Source: Phialocephala subalpina
Taxonomy: Eukaryota > Ascomycota > Leotiomycetes > Helotiales > Mollisiaceae
Reading direction: 5' to 3'
Length of the DNA stretch: 64,000 nucleotides
NCBI GenBank assembly: GCA_900073065.1
Contig: FJOG01000016.1
Coordinates: 372,001-436,000 of the forward strand
The stretch's first letter is position 1, and every line of letters starts with the position of its first letter. Position numbers and translations under genes: made by a program. Of the stretch, positions 40,967 through 51,930 are shown piece by piece. Under the pieces are notes generated by a model. It worked only from the letters and a program-made list of their open reading frames with translations. It was not told the DNA's origin and made no database searches.

Positions 40967-43267
40967 ATGGATTCATCAATAGAATATACCGATGATGACA
41001 ACATTGAGACAGTAAGTTGTCAACCTTTTCGTCGCTTCCACTGCTAATCGCCCCGCAGCGCCTTACCAAAACACAGTGTTTAGAGATTGCATACAAAGAG
41101 ACTCTGCGCAATGCAGATGTAATCATTAAGGAAGAAGCCGCAAGAAGATTACGCCTACGGATACTCATGTTGGAGAACGAGAATGATGAGCTGCACGAGC
41201 AGCTGGCTGTGGGGGATGATCGTATTGATATTGTCGAACAAGATGCCGAGGAGTTGCGGACAGAACTGAGCCAGGCGCAGGAAATTGTGTCGCGACAGGA
41301 AGCAGAGTTGCGTACCCAAGCAAGAGAATTTGACAATTTGAAGGTAGATATCGCGATCCCATATGAGGTGACATCAGGCTGACATTATCTAGGCCGAATT
41401 GACATCGATGAGTGCTGTTACATCAGACTCCGCCAAAGTATTGACTGAAAAGCTGTCCCTTGCACGAGAATTAGCGACCCTGAAGCCGGAACTCGAACAT
41501 ATGCGCTCTCAGGCCTCATACCAACAGACAGTGTTAGCAGAGAAGCTGGCACTAGAGAGACAGGTTAGCACACTGGAGGTGGAACTCGAGACCGAGAAAC
41601 GAGCGGCATCGAAGCGTGCAGCGCAGAAGAACCAGAATTACGAGAGAGAGGCCGAACTTCAGAGTCAAATTGACACCTTGCAGAAGGATCTGGCCAAGGA
41701 AAAGCGTACAAAAGACAGAGCTCGGAAAGAACTTGAGGCGGAGCTTCAGGGCCAGATTGATACTCTTCAGAAGGATCTTGCTAAAGAGAAGCGCGAGAAA
41801 GAGAAGGCAAGCACGGACATCGAGTTAGAACTACAGAGCCAGATTGATTCTCTCCAGAAGGACTTGGCGAAGGAGCGACGCGATAAGGATAAAGCTCGTA
41901 AGGAAACCGAGGCAGAACTACAAGGTCAAATCGACGAGCTCCAGAAGAGTCTTACACGGGAGAAGCGGGAGCGGGAGAAAGCCCGAAAGGAAGCTGAAGC
42001 AGATTTCCAGAGTCAACTGGAAGACCTTCAGAAGGAGCTTGTTCGAGAGAAGCGTGGCAAGGAGAAGGCCGGGAAGGATGCCGAACTTCAAAGCCAGATA
42101 GACGACCTTCAGAAGAGTCTCGCTCGAGAGAAGCGGGAGAGAGAGAAGGACCGGAAGGAAGCCCAGGCAGAACTTCAAAGTCAATTGGAAGACTTGCAGA
42201 AGGATTTGGCACGAGAGAGGCGAGAGAGGGAGAAGGCGAAGAAGGAGGCTGAGAAGGATCTCAAGGCACAGGAAACCAAGGAGGCTTTGCTCGAAAGTAA
42301 ATTGGACCAATTTCGCACGAAACTTAGGTCGACCAAAGAGCATCTGAAGGAATGCCAGACAGATCTGGCTCAGGCTCGAGCGGCATCTGTTAAGGCTGGT
42401 CCATCAAGAATTCAAGGTGATGCTCCTGCCAAGAATCCACGGAAGAGAAGTGCTATGGAGATGGCTACGAATTTCACGATTGGCACACCAGATGGTGTTG
42501 CTGACAGACGAAAGAAGCAAATGAAGAGAGGCCGCATGGATCAGACGATGATGGGAGAAAAGTCCATGTTCTCAATTACACCATTCCTCAACCGAACCGT
42601 AAATATGGCACCAGAAACACCTTCGGAGGAATCCGAGCCAGAGATTGAGGAGGAAGAGGAGAAGTCAGCAGCACCAGAAACAATCGCCGAAGTAGTGGAA
42701 GACAAGTCACAAGACGTTGAGCTAGAAGCCGTGGATGCAGCCCCTAAGCCAGCTTCGAAGCCAGCGCCCAAACCCAGAGGCCGAAAGAAGGCAGCAGAGA
42801 AGGAAGATAGCAACGTTCTCGGAGAGGCCAAGCCTAGCGTCAAGAACAAGAAACCCCCTCCAAATAAGCCACGCGCCATGGGAAAGCTGGAGATGGTGGC
42901 TGAAGAAGGTGGTGAGAATGAGGAGCCTGCTGTCGCATCCACTTCTGGGCCCGCTGAGGCGCCTGAGAAGGTGAAGAATGTCAAGACAACAAAGGTGCAA
43001 CTCAAGCCTGCCGATACCGAGGAACCAAAGATGAAGAAGCGGAAGCTGCTGGGAGGAGCCTCCAAGACTTTATTCGATGAAGATGATGCAGAAGCTACAA
43101 AACGCCCTGCGAAAGTCACTCTTGGTGCACCTAGGTTGATGGCAAAGGGTGGACTTGCTGGTCCTAAGGGTGGTTTGAAGGGAGGGCTCAGTGCTGCGAG
43201 TGGCTTCGGTGCTTTCTCTCCTTTGAAGAAGGATCGGAGGGGTGTAGGAGCAAGCTTTCTGGGTTGA
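40967..43267 (+). CDS. Coiled-coil protein with seven 29-residue repeats (734 aa)
   Basis: Exons are 40967-41011, 41059-41343 and 41393-43267. The introns are 41012-41058 (GTAAGT...CCGCAG) and 41344-41392 (GTAGAT...ATCTAG). The start MDSSIEYTDDDNIETRLTK leads into a nearly continuous coiled coil of about 400 residues. Between about residues 190 and 400 the coil is built of seven tandem units of about 29 residues, with consensus near ELQSQIDDLQKDLAREKREK followed by EKARKEAEA. After it come a basic segment (NPRKRSAMEMATNFTIG), an acidic stretch, a Pro/Lys-rich region (KPAPKPRGRKKAAEKED) and a C-terminus GVGASFLG that I associate with a conserved fungal family. Function is unknown. The basic segments suggest a nuclear or chromosome-associated role by inference. 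Confidence 0.75.
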
Positions 43268-43583
43268 ATGTGTATGATTCTGATTGGGTTACTCCACTGA
43301 GGAGTGGTTGGCGTTGGGGACATTGAAGGCGTTTGTCTGGTTTACTGCATTGGGAGGAGCCTTGGATGATGTGGAGTACACATATGAATTGAATTGATCG
43401 TTGATTTCTATCATGCTCGCGCATCTATACGTGATTCTCACTCCGTGCTGTAATGACTCGTCGAGGTCTGTGGCACAGAGCTTGCTGCATGCACAAGTGC
43501 ACGGACCCGGAAGCTGGCGCAAGGCTGAAGAAAGTCTCAGCTCTCACTTCGAGAAATTGTAGCTTCAACAACACCCAAAGCTC

Positions 43584-44907
43584 ATGCTTCCACGATCTGC
43601 CTCATGGGCAACTTTGGAAGCCCTGTGCAAGAGGCCTAGCTTTCAACAACAATGGCTTCCTTGCCTGCCAATTAGTTGTCTTTCACAGCAGCGTTTCGCC
43701 GGATCCTCGTCATCGACACGATGGAAGAGTCGTCAGGGCCGAGACTCATTTTCACGAGAAGCCAAAGTCCAAGGATTGAAGAGTAGAGCTGCCTTTAAGC
43801 TTCTTGAGGTTGGCACATAACTTGGGAGAGGCTATGAGCAGTGCTGATTGGTGTTGGCAGATTGACGCGAAATATAGGATTTTCAAAAAGGGTCAAACGG
43901 TCGTGGATCTTGTGCGTCTCTTTCTGTAATTATATGCTTTATATGCTGATATATCATAGGGCTACGCGCCAGGAAGTTGGTCCCAGGTCAATCACCTTTC
44001 CTCCGAAATTTCAACGAGAGAAGATACCAACTGAAGCTTTCACACAGGTAGCAGTCGAACGAACCAAACCCTCCGGCCGAATAGTAGGAATAGACATCAT
44101 CCCCGCCCAACCCCCAAAGGGTGTATCCACCATCCAAGGCAACTTTCTCTCCCCCGCCGTCCGCTCCGAAGTCCGCCGCTTCCTCTCTGACCCCGATCGA
44201 GGACGTCCCAAACCCTCCCTCCTCACACAAGTCGAATCCGAAGTTTTGACAAACGACAGGAGTTACATCGATCTCGAACGACATGCAGATGATGAGGGTC
44301 CATGGACGGTTGATAGAGAAGGAGGAAAGAGATTGGAGAGGACGAGAAGGAAGGATGAGGAGGAAGGGAGATGTGTGGATGTTGTGTTGAGTGATATGTC
44401 CGCTCCCTGGGAACAGACGACGGGGTTTTGGAAGAGGAGTTTGAGTAATCCGTATCTTAGGATGATGAATACGAGCGGTATTGCGTTTAAGGACCATGCA
44501 GGGAGTATGGTGTGTTTGCCCTCCTTGTTGCTTGGGAATTTGGGGAATGGGGATGGGAATGGAGAGGATAGGGGCTAATGTTGGATGGGAACATAGGATC
44601 TCTGCGCAGCGGCACTGCAATTCGCGAACGATACGTTGAAGACGGGCGGGCATTTCGTATGCAAGTTCTATCAAGGGTCGGAGGACAAGGAACTGGAGAA
44701 TCAATTGAAGACGCTCTTCAAGAGTGTACATAGAGAGAAGCCGGAATCGTCGAGGAGTGTAAGTCATTTTGCATAATTTGGGTTGGAGTAGAAGCTGATC
44801 ACCGTGTGTAGGAGTCGAAGGAGGCATACTTTGTGGCATTGAGGAAGAAGAATAGTGATCCTATAGTGGAAGAGGTGGAGAAAACGGAACCCGAGTTCCC
44901 TGAATGA
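43584..44907 (+). CDS. MRM2: Mitochondrial 21S rRNA 2'-O-methyltransferase, FtsJ/RrmJ family (340 aa)
   Basis: Six exons, 43584-43808, 43861-43911, 43960-43986, 44048-44509, 44597-44758 and 44812-44907, all joined in phase 0. The third exon is only 27 bases (GYAPGSWSQ). The N-terminus is Arg/Ser-rich and fits a mitochondrial presequence. The RrmJ catalytic residues are visible: K72 in SRAAFKLLE, D217 in VVLSDMSAP, K278 in GHFVCKFYQG and E313 in ESKEAYFVAL. The SAM-binding strand is QTVVDLGYAPGSWSQ. Yeast Mrm2 methylates a uridine in the large mitochondrial rRNA. A fungus-typical insertion lies between SAM motifs at about residues 125-210. The start ATG could lie elsewhere in the presequence region. 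Confidence 0.9.
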
Positions 44908-45300
44908 AACACCACTCACAAAACACCCCATTGCGTTGCGTGTTTCTGTGATCACAGCGATTTGTGTGAAAGCTGTTCCAGCTTAAGCACAAATGGTCGA
45001 CTCGTTCACTACCAACTCTCCTGCTCACAGCTGGATCACCCTGTGATTTGAAACCTCAGTGAGCGAGAAGTCGACAGTTATCAACTCCAACGAGAAAAGA
45101 AAGTCACAGTATCACACATCACAGTGAATGGAAGTCATATGTCTTGCCGTCAATCGAGTTCCCATTTTATTCGTGCCAAGTAAAGCAATACGCCTTGCCA
45201 TGCACTGAGGATCTCATAAATGCCCCACAACATCCCCAGGTATCTTTTCCTTCCCCAAGTCCAGAGATCCGCAACACCATAATCACCAGTGTTATCGAAT

Positions 45301-46142
45301 TTAGACCTTGAAACCTCTGGAACGTCTGCGACCACGAGCCTTCTCGAACTTACGTCCCTTGGACTCGACATATGGCTTCTGTTCAATTTATTAGCAAATA
45401 CCCGACTCCTACACCAAACTTTTCCTACCTTGTGCTTGTGTGGACCGAAGCCGAAGTGCTTGACGGCCTCACGGGCGTTCTTGGGACCTCTGAGGAGGAG
45501 GGTGTTGCTACCAGTTGGGGCACGGAGGGCCAATTGGTCGATGGTCAAGGTCTCACCACCAGCGGCAAGGATGCGAGCACGAGCAGTGGCAGTGAAGCGG
45601 AGAGCTGCAACACTGATCTTTGGGACCTCCAAAAGGCGGTTGTCATCGGTGACAGTGCCAATAACGACAACAGTTCTCTTCTCATCCTTGCCAGTGTTTG
45701 CAACAATTCGGGAGATTGAGACGGGTGGTCGGTTGATGCGGGACATAAAGAGTCGGCGGAGGATGACCTTGTTGAAGGAGGAGTCGGTGCGGCCTGGCAC
45801 ATGTGAGTTAGGTCTGAAAATGAAGCTTTGGAGGGGTCGAATGGTACTTACGGGCCAAGAAACGGTAGAGCTTCACGAGCAACTTGAGGTACACATTGTC
45901 ACTCTTGGGCGCCTTTCGGTGAGTGCTGCGGACATGATGAGCGTCGAGATCGATACCTATAGTCAAAACCCCATCGTCAGCCTATGATCAAGCATGCTCT
46001 TTGCGATCGGTCTTGCGACACAATCTGCTGCGCAGAGTCAAGATCTCTACGACACGCTTCAGTCTTTCAACATTGAAGATCGCATCGAAGAGACACAAGA
46101 CCTCCACTTGCACACGAAGGCGAGGATGGGTAACATACCCAT
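45301..46142 (-). CDS. RPL18: 60S ribosomal protein eL18 (183 aa)
   Basis: Four exons, 46142-46139, 45956-45852, 45793-45429 and 45378-45301. The first coding exon is just four bases (ATGG) and is followed by a GTATGT donor. This gives the expected eL18 start [19 protein letters not shown]. The body contains [20 protein letters not shown] and [20 protein letters not shown], and the protein ends [18 protein letters not shown]. All are diagnostic of eL18, a structural protein of the large ribosomal subunit. Total length is 183 residues, as usual for the family. Without the four-base exon the protein would lack a correct start, so the microexon is well supported by the fit. Confidence 0.95.
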
Positions 46143-47668
46143 TGTTGCGGTTGTCGACGGTGTTGTTGATTTCTTCGTGGAAATTCGGTGATGAATTTTG
46201 AGAAAGAATTGAAGTGTGCATCAGAAAAGCGCTAGCCAATTTAGGAAAAGCGCCATGTCATAAGCGAAAAGCTGGAGCTTGAGATCTCAAATCTTCGAGC
46301 TACGGAAACAGCGAGGAGGAACATCACGAATTTCAAAACTTCCTCACGCCTTTTTTAAGATATCTCTGCACAATCCTCTATGAAGATTTGAAACATTCCT
46401 GGGAAAGACAGACGCCGATGATTTACTCAACTCTGCTCTCACCCGCAGTCCTGTCAAGGCGTTCTGACATTGGACGCCTGAAAAAGCGGGTACGGTTACA
46501 AGGGCATGAGGCCACAAGGCAGAAACATTTTCACAGCTAAATCTGCCCATGCCGCTTTATCTCGCTAAGTTATTAACTTAGAAAAAGTCGCGATATCGAT
46601 GCAAAGTGCAATTATAGCGCAGTTAATCTACAACTTTTTATCATTTTAAAAAGTGCAATCGAATCGCATTAATTATATATAAATTACAAGGCTCTTAATT
46701 TATTAGTTTTATCGCGTGGGTAATTGTCGCAAAAAGTTAGTTTTAGTGCTGCGAGAGGAAGAATTTCTAACCGTACCCGAAAAAGCACCACACTGGCCTT
46801 CAGCTTGGACATACGTACGATACTTGGCTGAAGGTCATCACATTGATGATCAGATCTTCCCTTGAATATGTTGGGTCACTACGAACTTGTGACTCTGGTC
46901 ACACGTGGACGTTGCTTGTTCTCATAGACCATCGGAAACACCCCTTCAAGGTTTCCCAAGATCCTGCAGCTTAAGTTTCTGTGCCATGTGATTTTGATAC
47001 AATACAGGGTTGGTATTTTGGGAAGCACAAATGTAAGGTTAATAGTACAACCTTTCCTGGGAACAATTTGATCCTGCCGATGCATCATATCGACTTTGTT
47101 CCATTCCAGACAATACAAGTCAGTGCTTCTAGTGAAGAGCCATGCCTCTATGCCGGCGATTTCCCCAGAGTTTACCAAGGTAAATCTGGCGCTTCTGATT
47201 CGCTGACATCCTACGCCATCAGCTCTGATCGTGAATCTCAAATTTCACTCTCACTGTGCTGCGCAGCAAAAGACAACGAGACCCCTCCTCGATAACCACC
47301 TACGAACTTTCTCTTCCTCTCGATACCCGAATACCTCGAATCATACTTTGATGCCCCTTGAATGGACCCCAAATTGATTCCTCCACGACCTCTGTATCCT
47401 TTCATCGGAACTTTTCGGTGTCCCGAACTAGCTGGAACATCCAGATTGCGACAAACATACGGAGGCATCTAAGACCTCGTCGTGCTACAGCGCCGATAAA
47501 TTGGAACTTCGGTTATTAATAACAATTCTGCCGATGATATCAGGTCCTTGAAAGTTGGTGCAATTCAGCTGTCAACGCGCGAGAGGGTGCTGCTCGCTCG
47601 TATGCGCTCGGGTCTGGATACGCGTTGAGCTTCCAGCCTCGGGTTAAAGCTTTCAATTGCCCGTCGGA
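46143..47668. other. Divergent intergenic region with an inserted mobile element
   Basis: The eL18 gene leaves leftward and the carrier gene rightward, so both promoters lie here. A non-autonomous hAT-like element (46488-46778) sits inside it. An open frame at 46981-47295 (plus, MPCDFDTIQGWYFGKHKCKV) looks moderately protein-like but is contradicted by a similar-length frame on the other strand (46879-47241). Neither is accepted as a gene. Confidence 0.45.
46488..46778. mobile_element. Non-autonomous hAT-like element (MITE), 291 bp
   Basis: The element starts GGGTACGGTTA (46488-46498) and ends TAACCGTACCC (46768-46778), a perfect 11-bp terminal inverted repeat. It is flanked on both sides by the identical octamer GAAAAAGC (46480-46487 and 46779-46786). 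That is a perfect 8-bp target-site duplication, as hAT transposases make. The interior is AT-rich and encodes nothing. It contains a palindrome CTAAGTTA-T-TAACTTAG at 46565-46581. The perfect duplication implies a fairly recent insertion. The terminal bases differ from the best-known hAT ends, so the superfamily rests on the 8-bp duplication. Confidence 0.8.
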
Positions 47669-48895
47669 ATGTCTGCCGTGAGTTCTGTTTGTCTGCAGAT
47701 GCTTGTGATAGTTGGCTGACGCGTGGAATAGCCTGGGGACGACGTACTCAAGCCCAAATATGGACCGAAGGTTTACCAGCTCAGGGAGTTGATTGCTCAA
47801 CCGGTGGTGGCAGCGTTCTGTGCTGGAGGAGTAGCAGGAGCTGTATCGAGAACCGTTGTATCGCCCCTTGAACGACTCAAGATTCTCTTTCAAATACAAA
47901 GTGTGGGTCGCGAGGAGTATAAGCTCTCTGTGGGGAAGGGCCTCATGAAGATGTGGAAGGATGAAGGATGGAGAGGCTTCATGAGAGGAAACGGCACAAA
48001 CTGCGTTCGAATTGTGCCCTATTCTGCTGTCCAGTTTGGGAGCTATAATTTCTACAAGAAGGTTCGCAGCCCTTTAGACATGCAAGCCCCCTGACTATAC
48101 GAGGAGGCGAACAATACTCGAGCTTGGTGGCTAACATTGACAACTAGTTCTTCGAACCCTCCCCAGGTCAAGACCTCGGTTCTCTCAGACGGTTGATATG
48201 TGGAGGAGCTGCTGGAATTACCTCTGTCTTCTTCACATACCCTCTCGACATTGTCCGCACTCGTCTCTCGATCCAGTCTGCCTCATTTGCAGCCCTGAGT
48301 CAAACGCAAAGAGCCAAACTCCCAGGAATGTGGGAGACCATGATTGTAATGTATAAGACAGAAGGAGGAATACTTGCTTTGTATAGAGGTATCATTCCAA
48401 CAGTGGCTGGTGTTGCTCCATATGTATGTATACCTACTTGGTGATGGAGACTTTTACTCACTATTTCCAGGTCGGTCTGAACTTCATGACATATGAGATT
48501 GTACGAAAGTACCTCACACCAGAAGGTGACAAGAATCCGAGCGCAGTCAGGAAACTTGCTGCAGGTGCTATTTCAGGAGCCGTGGCACAGACATGCACAT
48601 ATCCTTTGTAAGCTTTCTCACAATTGTCAGCTTAAGGAACCAATCCCTAACATAGACTAGTGATGTGCTTCGCCGTAGATTTCAGATCAACACCATGTCC
48701 GGAATGGGCTATCAATACAAAGGAATATTTGATGCCGTCAAAGTGATCGTCGCCCAAGAAGGTATCAAGGGCATGTACAAAGGCATCGTACCGAATCTTC
48801 TCAAAGTCGCACCAAGCATGGCGAGCAGCTGGCTTAGTTTTGAGATGACGAGAGACTTCTTCCTCACACTTAGACCTGAGCCTCAGGATTTCTGA
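47669..48895 (+). CDS. Mitochondrial carrier protein, YPR011C-like (328 aa)
   Basis: Five exons, 47669-47677, 47732-48061, 48148-48423, 48471-48607 and 48661-48895. The first exon is only nine bases (Met-Ser-Ala). Three solute-carrier repeats are present, each with the signature P-x-D/E-x-x-[18 protein letters not shown] and YPFDVLRRR. Other matching segments are [38 protein letters not shown] and [20 protein letters not shown]. The closest yeast relative in my reading is Ypr011c, reported to carry APS and PAPS. Other nucleotide or CoA carriers of this subgroup are similar, so the substrate is not certain. The protein would sit in the mitochondrial inner membrane with six helices. The third repeat junction (PL/F-DV) is split by a phase-2 intron. 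Confidence 0.92.
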
Positions 48896-49564
48896 ACACA
48901 CTGATATTATAGATCCATCTGGAAAGGCCATCTGCTTTGTGCATGTAGTGTGGCCCCGGGTTGCTGAAGGCGTTGTGGGGAGGGAAGTTTCGCAAACAAG
49001 CAGAAAGCTTTGTATATGAAGGCACGACATGGTTTCACCAGGATAGGCATTGGGAGCGGGCGCATGATGGCTTGTAGAAAGGCTAGATCTTTCTTTGCAC
49101 TGTACTTTGACCGACGGTCATCCAAAAAGGAGCATCATAGATGATGGTGGTTGCTACTCATCAGAGAAAGAGAGAGAGCAGAACATTGGACTAGGTAAAT
49201 GTAACAATTGAGTGCATGAGTTTCTGCGTGACGCCTTCCTAACTTTTCAAACGTCCTCTGTTCAAATCGTCCATATTTTCATTGTCCCAGCAGTGTCAGA
49301 ACTTTCTGATACTTTCGAGGAGGGATTTCAAAAGGACGTTAAGCCTTACGAGGCTTAGCGGCTTGGCAGAATTAGCGGCAAACGTAAGGCAGCGCATTTG
49401 GAGCTTTGTTCGTTCGCCTCCACGAAAACATCTCAACCTCAACTCTTGTTTCCCGATCTACCTCCACATCAGATACTGCACGCGAATACTTTGCGCGCAT
49501 CTTGAGTGCCTGATATCTTGACTCTGTACCAAACATACAGTCTCAAACAAGAAGAACTAACAAG

Positions 49565-50782
49565 ATGTCTCGCGGCGGTGGAACCACTCTCTACGTCACC
49601 GTAAGTCAACACCCAAGCTTCCAACAACCATCCTGCATCCCAAGACAAATGAAAGAGAACCTGGCTGACCTGCTGTTGTAGGGTTTCGGCCCAGGAATCC
49701 GCGCCCGCGACCTTGCCTACGAATTCGAACGGTATGTCAGCTACACGTCGATATTTCGATGATCACCCTCGAGTGCGATTCTACCTATACCTCCCCCATA
49801 TACTCGTCCTTCCTCATCGAGACTCCGCTGTCACCCTTACTCGTCTCCTATACGCGCTCGCATTATACATCATCTCCCATTCCCCCTTCGATCGAGCGGT
49901 CGCACAATGAGCCGGTCATTGTCTTCAATATTTATATCCTGCGAGCTACGACTGCGGCGAATCGAAATTCTTGCAATCTTGTTTTATATCTGCTTCCTCG
50001 AGCAATCCTTACCCTCGCCCTGGAACACACAAAGCTAATATAGTTGCTTATAGCTATGGTCGTCTTGTCCGCTGTGACATCCCAGCACCCCGTACTGCTG
50101 CCAGTCGTCTGTGAGTCCAGCCCAACTCCTCATTTTGTATACTCTAATTTCGTTGACACGATAGTAGGTTCGCCTTCGTCGAGTATGAGAGTCGCCGCGA
50201 TGCCGATGATGCGTACCATGAGATGCACAACAAGAGAGTCGGTCGCTATGATGAGATCTTGAAGATTGAGGTATGCTATGTGCTATTGTCTCTTGGTTGT
50301 ATGTATACTGACTCCTGGCAGTGGGCTCGTACTCCTCCTTCTGCCTCATGGCGCTTCGATGATGGTCGTGACAACCCTCGTGCTCGTCCATCTGGTGGCC
50401 GTCGTTCTCCTGGTCGTCGTCGCTCTGTCTCCCCCAGACGTGATCGTGGCCGTGGTGACTACTCCCCTCGCAAGGATGATCGCCGAGACCGTGACCGAGA
50501 CTATGATCGTCGTGACCGTGGTGATCGATCCCGTAGCCCGGATGACAGGTTAGTGGAAACATTCCAATGGTCCTCAACTTGCTAATATATCTCACAGAGA
50601 TCGCGACGTCAAGGAAGAGCGTGACCGTGACGAGCCCCGCGAGAATGGTACCAATGGCGATGATAGGAAAGGTGATTTACAACTTCCGACTCGAACCAAG
50701 AACTAAACTCGCTGATAACCCGAAAGTTCCCATGGATTCCCCTCCGCCTCGAGATCATGATGAACTTGATACAGCTGAATAG
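49565..50782 (+). CDS. SR-type splicing factor with one RRM (200 aa)
   Basis: Seven exons, 49565-49600, 49682-49731, 50054-50110, 50168-50270, 50322-50548, 50598-50671 and 50727-50782. All introns have GT/AG ends, and the frame closes throughout. An RRM spans about residues 7-85, with RNP2 LYVTGF and RNP1 FAFVEYE, and the loop AYHEMHNKRVGRYDEILKIE. A C-terminal RS-type domain follows (RRSPGRRRSVSPRRDRGRGD, DRSRSPDD). This matches fungal SR proteins such as fission yeast Srp1, which bind pre-mRNA and assist splice-site choice. The second intron is long for this window, about 320 bases, as is common in autoregulated SR genes. That regulation is only inferred. Confidence 0.88.
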
Positions 50783-51930
50783 AGAAAGGATAGCAGCGAT
50801 CGGAAGCGGCTGAGTACAACCAAGCTCATGCACATCCTCGTCCTTGTTCCCTTCTCCATTGGCGTACGCACGGCGGATTTTACACAAAAACCTGATCACG
50901 TTCTGGGGTTGCCTGCTGATATCTTCTTTTCTTTTCTTGCCTGATTTCACCTTTGTGTTTCTAGATTCGTACCTCCATCTTCTCAGGCGTCGGGCCTCGG
51001 TTTCGGTTTCGGTTTCGATTCGATGCGGACGAATGCGATGCGATGCGGTACGATACGGACGGCGGATTCTTGAATTTCGAGGAACCATTTCCTGCCAGCA
51101 ATCAGCGGCCAGTAATAGTTTAGGTAGACAGAACAACACCAAAATTGAGAACCTTGAGTATGCGTTTGTGTCTTTGATTCGTACTGGTAACTGGTGATCA
51201 GATTCCCATCGAGAATGTTCGTCTGTCCTTATTTCCGAGAAAAGAGGCTCAGACAGCAGCTCACCGAGCAATAGTCATGGTGAGAAAAATCAGTCTTTGC
51301 TACCCTGAAGATACACTCTTCTTGTTCCAGACTCAAGATTCGAACCTTGGTGGCATTGGTACGCAAGAAATTTAAGAAAATGAGGATGTATTTTTTGATG
51401 TGTTTGGAGAGCTTTTCTTTCCAGGAAGAGTCTGATGGGGTTCCTCACAAGCACAAATGCTAATGTTAAGTGGGTGTTGAATTTAACCATGTGAACGGTC
51501 ATCTATTCTCATCTACACAGTTGTACATGTTTACTTCCTTTCCATTTCCTTTTCCAATTGACAGAAAACTTCATTTCCAAAACTATCGGCAATTCTCAGA
51601 TGATGCCACCCAGTCGGTAAACCAAAAACGCCTTCGCATCTACTCTATTCATACTCCACATTCATGCTTGGTATTTGTACTTTCTACTTTCTTATTCTCT
51701 GTATGTTGCAATGCACTTCACTTCAGATTATTTCTCGACATTCGATTCGAGTTGAAGTTCGGACTGGGATTCGTATCGGATTTCGAATGTGCGCGAGTGG
51801 TTACCCGGTGGCGGGAGAGGAGTTGTGACATTATGAAGTGGGATACGTCTTCGTCGGCCCAGTAGGAGAGATGAGATGCTATTGTGCTGTTGCTTGTCAA
51901 TTTTTGTGTTTTGGGTGGAGAGTGGGAGGC
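50783..51930. other. Convergent intergenic region with a GC-rich simple repeat
   Basis: The SR gene ends at 50782 and the phospholipase gene ends (minus) at 51931, so this is a 3'-3' region. At about 50996-51062 it holds short repeats of CGGTTT and GATGCG type. A 131-codon frame at 51470-51865 (plus) has no domain and looks fortuitous. Confidence 0.45.

Noticed and set aside
42541..43323. 260-codon minus-strand frame
   Set aside because: It is antisense to the coiled-coil gene, whose sense frame is far more protein-like and has supported introns.
50035..50595. 186-codon His-rich minus-strand frame
   Set aside because: It is the antisense of the SR protein's Arg/Asp-rich exons. The sense strand has clear RRM motifs and introns.
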